Shown here in pieces: positions 60,221-64,000 of a DNA stretch of 64,000 nucleotides; position 1 is the stretch's first letter; every line of letters begins with the position of its first letter. Position numbers and translations under genes: made by a program. Source of the stretch: Diaporthe sp. PMI_573 (lineage: Eukaryota; Ascomycota; Sordariomycetes; Diaporthales; Diaporthaceae); contig JAJTUP010000015.1 in NCBI GenBank assembly GCA_021399435.1, positions 1 to 64,000 of the forward strand. The letters run 5' to 3'. The notes under the pieces were generated by a model. It made no database searches and was not told where the DNA came from. It saw only the letters and a program-made list of their open reading frames with translations.

Positions 60221-63200
60221 CTATTTCTTGAGCCGGTCCCTCCTGGTCAATTTGACAGCCCTCAGTGCCGGTAATGTGTTTGCTCTTCCGGGCTCCCGCC
60301 CGATCTCCATGCACAGCAAACGGATCAGGTCGTTGTTTGCCCAGTAGCTAGTGTGCGCACTGAGCATGTTGAGATACTGAAGCTCCAAGGGGCCAGTTCC
60401 GGAGCGCAGGTAATAATCCACCTGGCCATTATCATTGAGCAAGAACGCCTTTCTCTCTGCGATTTCCTCGCGTGTGAAATCGTGCACCTCCAACTCAAGC
60501 TGAGAAGGCAGCCGGTTTGTTGGGGGCTTCACAAGCGCCGGGGGCAGCTCGGGGGACGGGGCCGAGCCGACGGGTTTCACGAAGCCGCGGATCGATGAGA
60601 ACCACGAGCTAACCGTGCTTGGTACGTGCGCGAGCCTCAAGGTCTCGGCATACATCGGGTCGATGGTGCCGTTCAAAAGGTAAGCTATAGGGTCCTCTTT
60701 GGCCAAGACATTGTAGATGTTGTCAACGGCAAGACAGCCAAACACGCCCTCCTCGCGCACCACATCCTTCGCAACCGTATCCTGTGAAGCTCGAGGTCAG
60801 TCATATGCTGTACAAATGCTGGATGACGGTAAGAATGTTTTAATCCATGAATGAAACGCACTATCAGCGCAGATCCACGACAACGGCGTGAGCACAGAGG
60901 CTCAAGTGTAAGATTGGGCAAGGAGCTCCTCGAAATGAACGGAAACGTGGTCATGAGGACTGGAAAGCCTCCGACACTAGCAACACAGTGGGGTAGGACA
61001 ACGAGAAGACTCACGGCTGCTTCTGCCCCGGGCTTTTCCCGACCATTGCGAGGCGTGAGGCTACCACGCTCGAGGAGGAGGAAAAAGCCAGCTGGGCTGC
61101 CCAGGAGGAACAGGTTGGTCGTGTCGAACTCAAAGAACCGTGACCCAGGCACCGGGTTGTCCAAGTTCAATGGTGGGGGAATGTTTGGCTGCCGGGATAG
61201 TACATCGAGTGCCTGTGTTCCCCTCAATCAGCAGTCTGCTCGCGCGTTGCTCATGTGCCCTCATGAACATTGCCTCCAGGCGCTACCCGAGGCGATACAC
61301 AACAGTCGCGTGATCCGGGCATTTTCTTTGCAGGGCACAGCTTGAGCGCTTGGCGTGCATATGCCTGCGCAAGGCGAACAAATGGACCCCGGGCTTTCTG
61401 GCAGCTACGCAAAGCGGAAGGGAGGAGGAGATAAGGATGAGCATTACCATGACGCTTCCAAGGGAATGGGCGATAAGGTGAACCCTTCCTTTCTGGCTGA
61501 ATTTCGGATTGTTGCGGCACCACAGTCGATAAACGCGATTTGCTTCCGTGACAAGTGCGGATATCATCTTGTGTTTATGATGGGAAAGGTAAAACGGGAT
61601 CTAGTACGTGTTAGTCACTTGATACGGATCCTAAAGTGATGCGTTCTGAAACCTTCCAGGACATAGAAGAAGGGGATCCGATCCGTAAAAGGAAGGAGAA
61701 GAATGGTACTGACATCAAACATGACATCTGATATCAGACTCCTCACGGCTGGGATTGTATTCGGCTCAATGTCCTTCAGAGTGAAATTGACTGAAGCCGA
61801 GGGTCGCCTTGTCCGCGTCAGTCATAGGGCCCCCATCTTCGAAGGAAAGATGGTGCCTCCAGTTCACGGGAAGGACCATGATGCCGTTGTGCCCCTCTCG
61901 CAGAACTGACTTGACCTCGGGGCTTCGAAGCTCGATGTTTACAGAGCGGCGAAACGCCGTGATGGCGTGGGTGAAGTGGAAGCTTTCCACCCGTTCGGCA
62001 AACTTCTGACCAATTCCGTGGGCGACAAGTACAAGGTCTTTGACTTGTCCACGGTGCTCCTCTGCCTTGCAGCCAGGGCAATTTCCCGGCGTTGGTGCTT
62101 CGGTGCCGGCGGACTTCTGAGGGTCTCTCGGTCGGGCCTTTTTTTTATTCTCATGCAGCTCACTCCAACTGTCTCGATCGAAGCCTCTGACGACTGGAAT
62201 GCCGACAGTCAAGCCCCTCATGATCTTTTGGAGAGGCCGTCTCCCATAGTAAGCAGACGGTTTGAGGCTTGGTTTCAGTAGGAATGCCGCCTTGTCATTC
62301 CTGTAAAGAACGTGATGTGAAGGGTAGCTTCGTCCCTGCGCCGGGTTTCCACTAGACTCGTCCTTTCTGGTATTCACAGGCTCAAGGGTTCCTTCGGCGG
62401 CCGCCTCACCCCGAAAGCACCGGGCGGCACAGAAGGGGTCGGATGCGATGTATGCCCTTTGACCTAGTGTCCCCGATTCAGGGAGAGAAGTCTGTTCGGG
62501 CCATAGCGGATAAGAAACCTTTTCCTCGCCCAAAGGACCGACTTCGACGGCGCAACGAAGCTCTTCTTGCCATTCCTGGCTGAATGCTCGGAGCTCTCGA
62601 TAGCCCGCCTCCAGCTGATTTGCAATGCTGGGCTCCAGGGGCACCATGGTATCGCTGGAGGACAATGCACAAGTTAGTCAAGTCAAGTTTCATGCAGTGG
62701 ATGGCGTACCAGACCGACGTTTCGCACCGGCACCGGCACCGGCACCGGCACCAACCACTGAGCCACAGGGTGGGAAGACCCTAAGCACACCCGCAGCCCA
62801 ACCACACACACACACACACACACACACAAATAAAAAGGAGGCCCGACGAATTAGCGCTGCTTAATAGCTTGGCAAGATGGGGGGACAAAATCGAACGACG
62901 GTAATGTAAGGTGGCAAGGCCAGATATAACAGTCCCAGGACACAATAAATAAGGCAGTCTCAGAGAAGGACAAATCGCCGTGGGCCGTCCGCAGTCCGCA
63001 GGCCAGAGCTGTCCAAAATCAACCAAGAGCAACGTACCGGTAGAACCAAGTTGATCTGGAGACAATTGCGATGTCGTTGACGGGGGACCAGTATATGGGC
63101 TTCATCTGTAGTACAGGTAGAGATACCTCATGAAGTCTAGACACACCAACCGGTATTGTGACGACGCGGGGCTCGAGTTCGGGAATGTCCTCACCGCCTG

Positions 63201-64000
63201 GGATTGGGTCGGTGTCTGGTCGGACCTCGCTGGCGCGAAAATGCTGGTCGCCTGTAACATTGTCTCTGGAACCGTCTTTGGGGACGTCAGGACGGGGGTC
63301 GCCGCGCGACCCGGGTTCCGAGGTCAACTCGCCATCGTGGTCTCCCACCCTGACAAAAGGACGCCCTGATATGCCGTCGGTCAACTGGGGGTGGGCGAGA
63401 CGCAGCCTCATGGCGGACTTTTCGAGCTTGGGCGGGGTGCCGAACGGGCTTGGTTTGGCGCCACTCCCGATAGAAGCTGAGCGACTGGCGACGGGGTTTG
63501 AGGCAAGGGACGAGGCACGGCCCCTGGCCGAGGTGGATAGGGCGGGGGAGACGAAGGTGTCGGCCCTGGGAGAGGAGGCGGGCACGGTGGGGGTTGCAAT
63601 TGGCACGGCGGTGGTGGCAGCCGCGCCCGGGCGGCGGTCCTCCATGACAGACATGACGTTGGCGACGACATGCTTCTGGCTCAGCGACGGCTGGCTCTCC
63701 CTCGATACCTCGCAAAAGACCTCGCGGAGCCTGTTTGAGGCATCGATCAGGAGCTCCTGACAGCACACGCCCAGATCCGTGCCTGCGAGGGCCTCCACAG
63801 GGGCCTCGAGAGGAGTGGCACGGATGTCCTGGGAGTGCTTCTCCTTGTGGGCACGGATGAGATTGTCGACAATGGCGTCCAGCTTCCGGGCGTTGGTGGC
63901 GGCCAGGGCGGGAGCAGGGCGCTGGTTCTTGAGAGAGGCATCGTGGTTGTCCCGGTGGTCGGTGTCGGCGAGACCCAGCCACGCGGCCTCCAGAGCGTTA
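60221..64000 (-). CDS. DDHD-domain phospholipase (PA-preferring PLA1 type), 5' end outside window
   Basis: Probable intracellular phospholipase A1 with a carboxyl DDHD domain. Minus-strand exons: 64,000 (incomplete)-63,038; 62,654-61,714; 61,600-61,448; 61,212-61,015; 60,781-60,221, with GT-AG introns of 383, 113, 235 and 233 bases. Landmarks: STWFYRDTMVPLEP and NQLEAGYRELR across the first junction, DLVLVAHGIGQ, LPVNWRHHLSFEDGGPM, the lipase elbow IAHSLGSVM (Ala where GxSxG is usual), LFLLGSPAGFFLLL, NIYNVLAKEDPIAYLLN, and SAHTSYW with the DDHD histidine. The second exon needs a 1-base correction near 61,784-61,786 to stay in frame. The first visible 250 residues are Ser/Pro/Ala-rich and unplaced, and could include another exon boundary. 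Confidence 0.9.
62725..62752. repeat. (CACCGG)n repeat in a DDHD intron
   Basis: About four and a half copies of CACCGG inside the 383-base intron 62,655-63,037. Confidence 0.85.
62803..62828. repeat. (CA)n microsatellite in a DDHD intron
   Basis: About 13 CA units within the same intron; on the gene's sense strand it reads (TG)n. Confidence 0.9.

Noticed and set aside
60782..61014. Read-through of the 233-base DDHD intron as coding
   Set aside because: An open frame spans it, but the family sequence joins EAA directly to DTVAKDVV at good GT-AG sites.

Overview
The window is nuclear DNA of a filamentous ascomycete (Pezizomycotina, most likely a Sordariomycete). The evidence is short GT-AG introns, a divergent histone H4/H3 pair, a FlbC-like zinc-finger regulator, and transposons mutated in the style of repeat-induced point mutation (RIP). 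It splits into two compartments. Bases 1 to about 35,000 are very AT-rich and hold only broken transposons. Bases 35,400 to 64,000 have normal GC content and hold seven housekeeping genes.

The left compartment is a nest of elements whose reading frames are full of TAA/TAG stops but have almost no TGA, as expected from CpA-to-TpA mutation on both strands. In order: part of a minus-strand Ty3-type element (A, 1-3,225); an LTR-like block and a gag fragment; a complete 7,413-bp chromodomain Ty3 element with 484-bp LTRs and a 5-bp target duplication (D, 5,094-12,506); a minus-strand Ty1/copia relict (about 13,200-19,016) interrupted by a 2,326-bp Fot1/pogo-type DNA transposon (16,353-18,678); a plus-strand Ty3 half-element (B, 19,017-24,280); a second 2,326-bp Fot1-type copy (24,281-26,606); a minus-strand Ty3 half-element (C, 26,607-31,900); an unassigned region with several tandem repeats; and a solo LTR (34,518-34,984) that splits a tRNA-like sequence.

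B and C belong to one family and lie in opposite orientation. Both stop at the same point, between RNase H and integrase, exactly where the second Fot1 copy sits.

The right compartment alternates strands: histone H4 (-), histone H3 (+), RNA polymerase I largest subunit (-), splicing factor PRP3 (+), a FlbC-like C2H2 regulator (-), XPD/RAD3 helicase (+) and a DDHD phospholipase (-, 5' end outside the window). Three divergent pairs therefore share upstream regions: H4/H3, RPA190/PRP3 and the regulator/RAD3. The genes do not form a pathway; they are conserved single-copy functions in chromatin, rRNA transcription, splicing, development, DNA repair/transcription and lipid metabolism. The exon models for H4, H3, RPA190, the regulator and RAD3 all close in frame. 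The DDHD gene shows one apparent 1-base frameshift.
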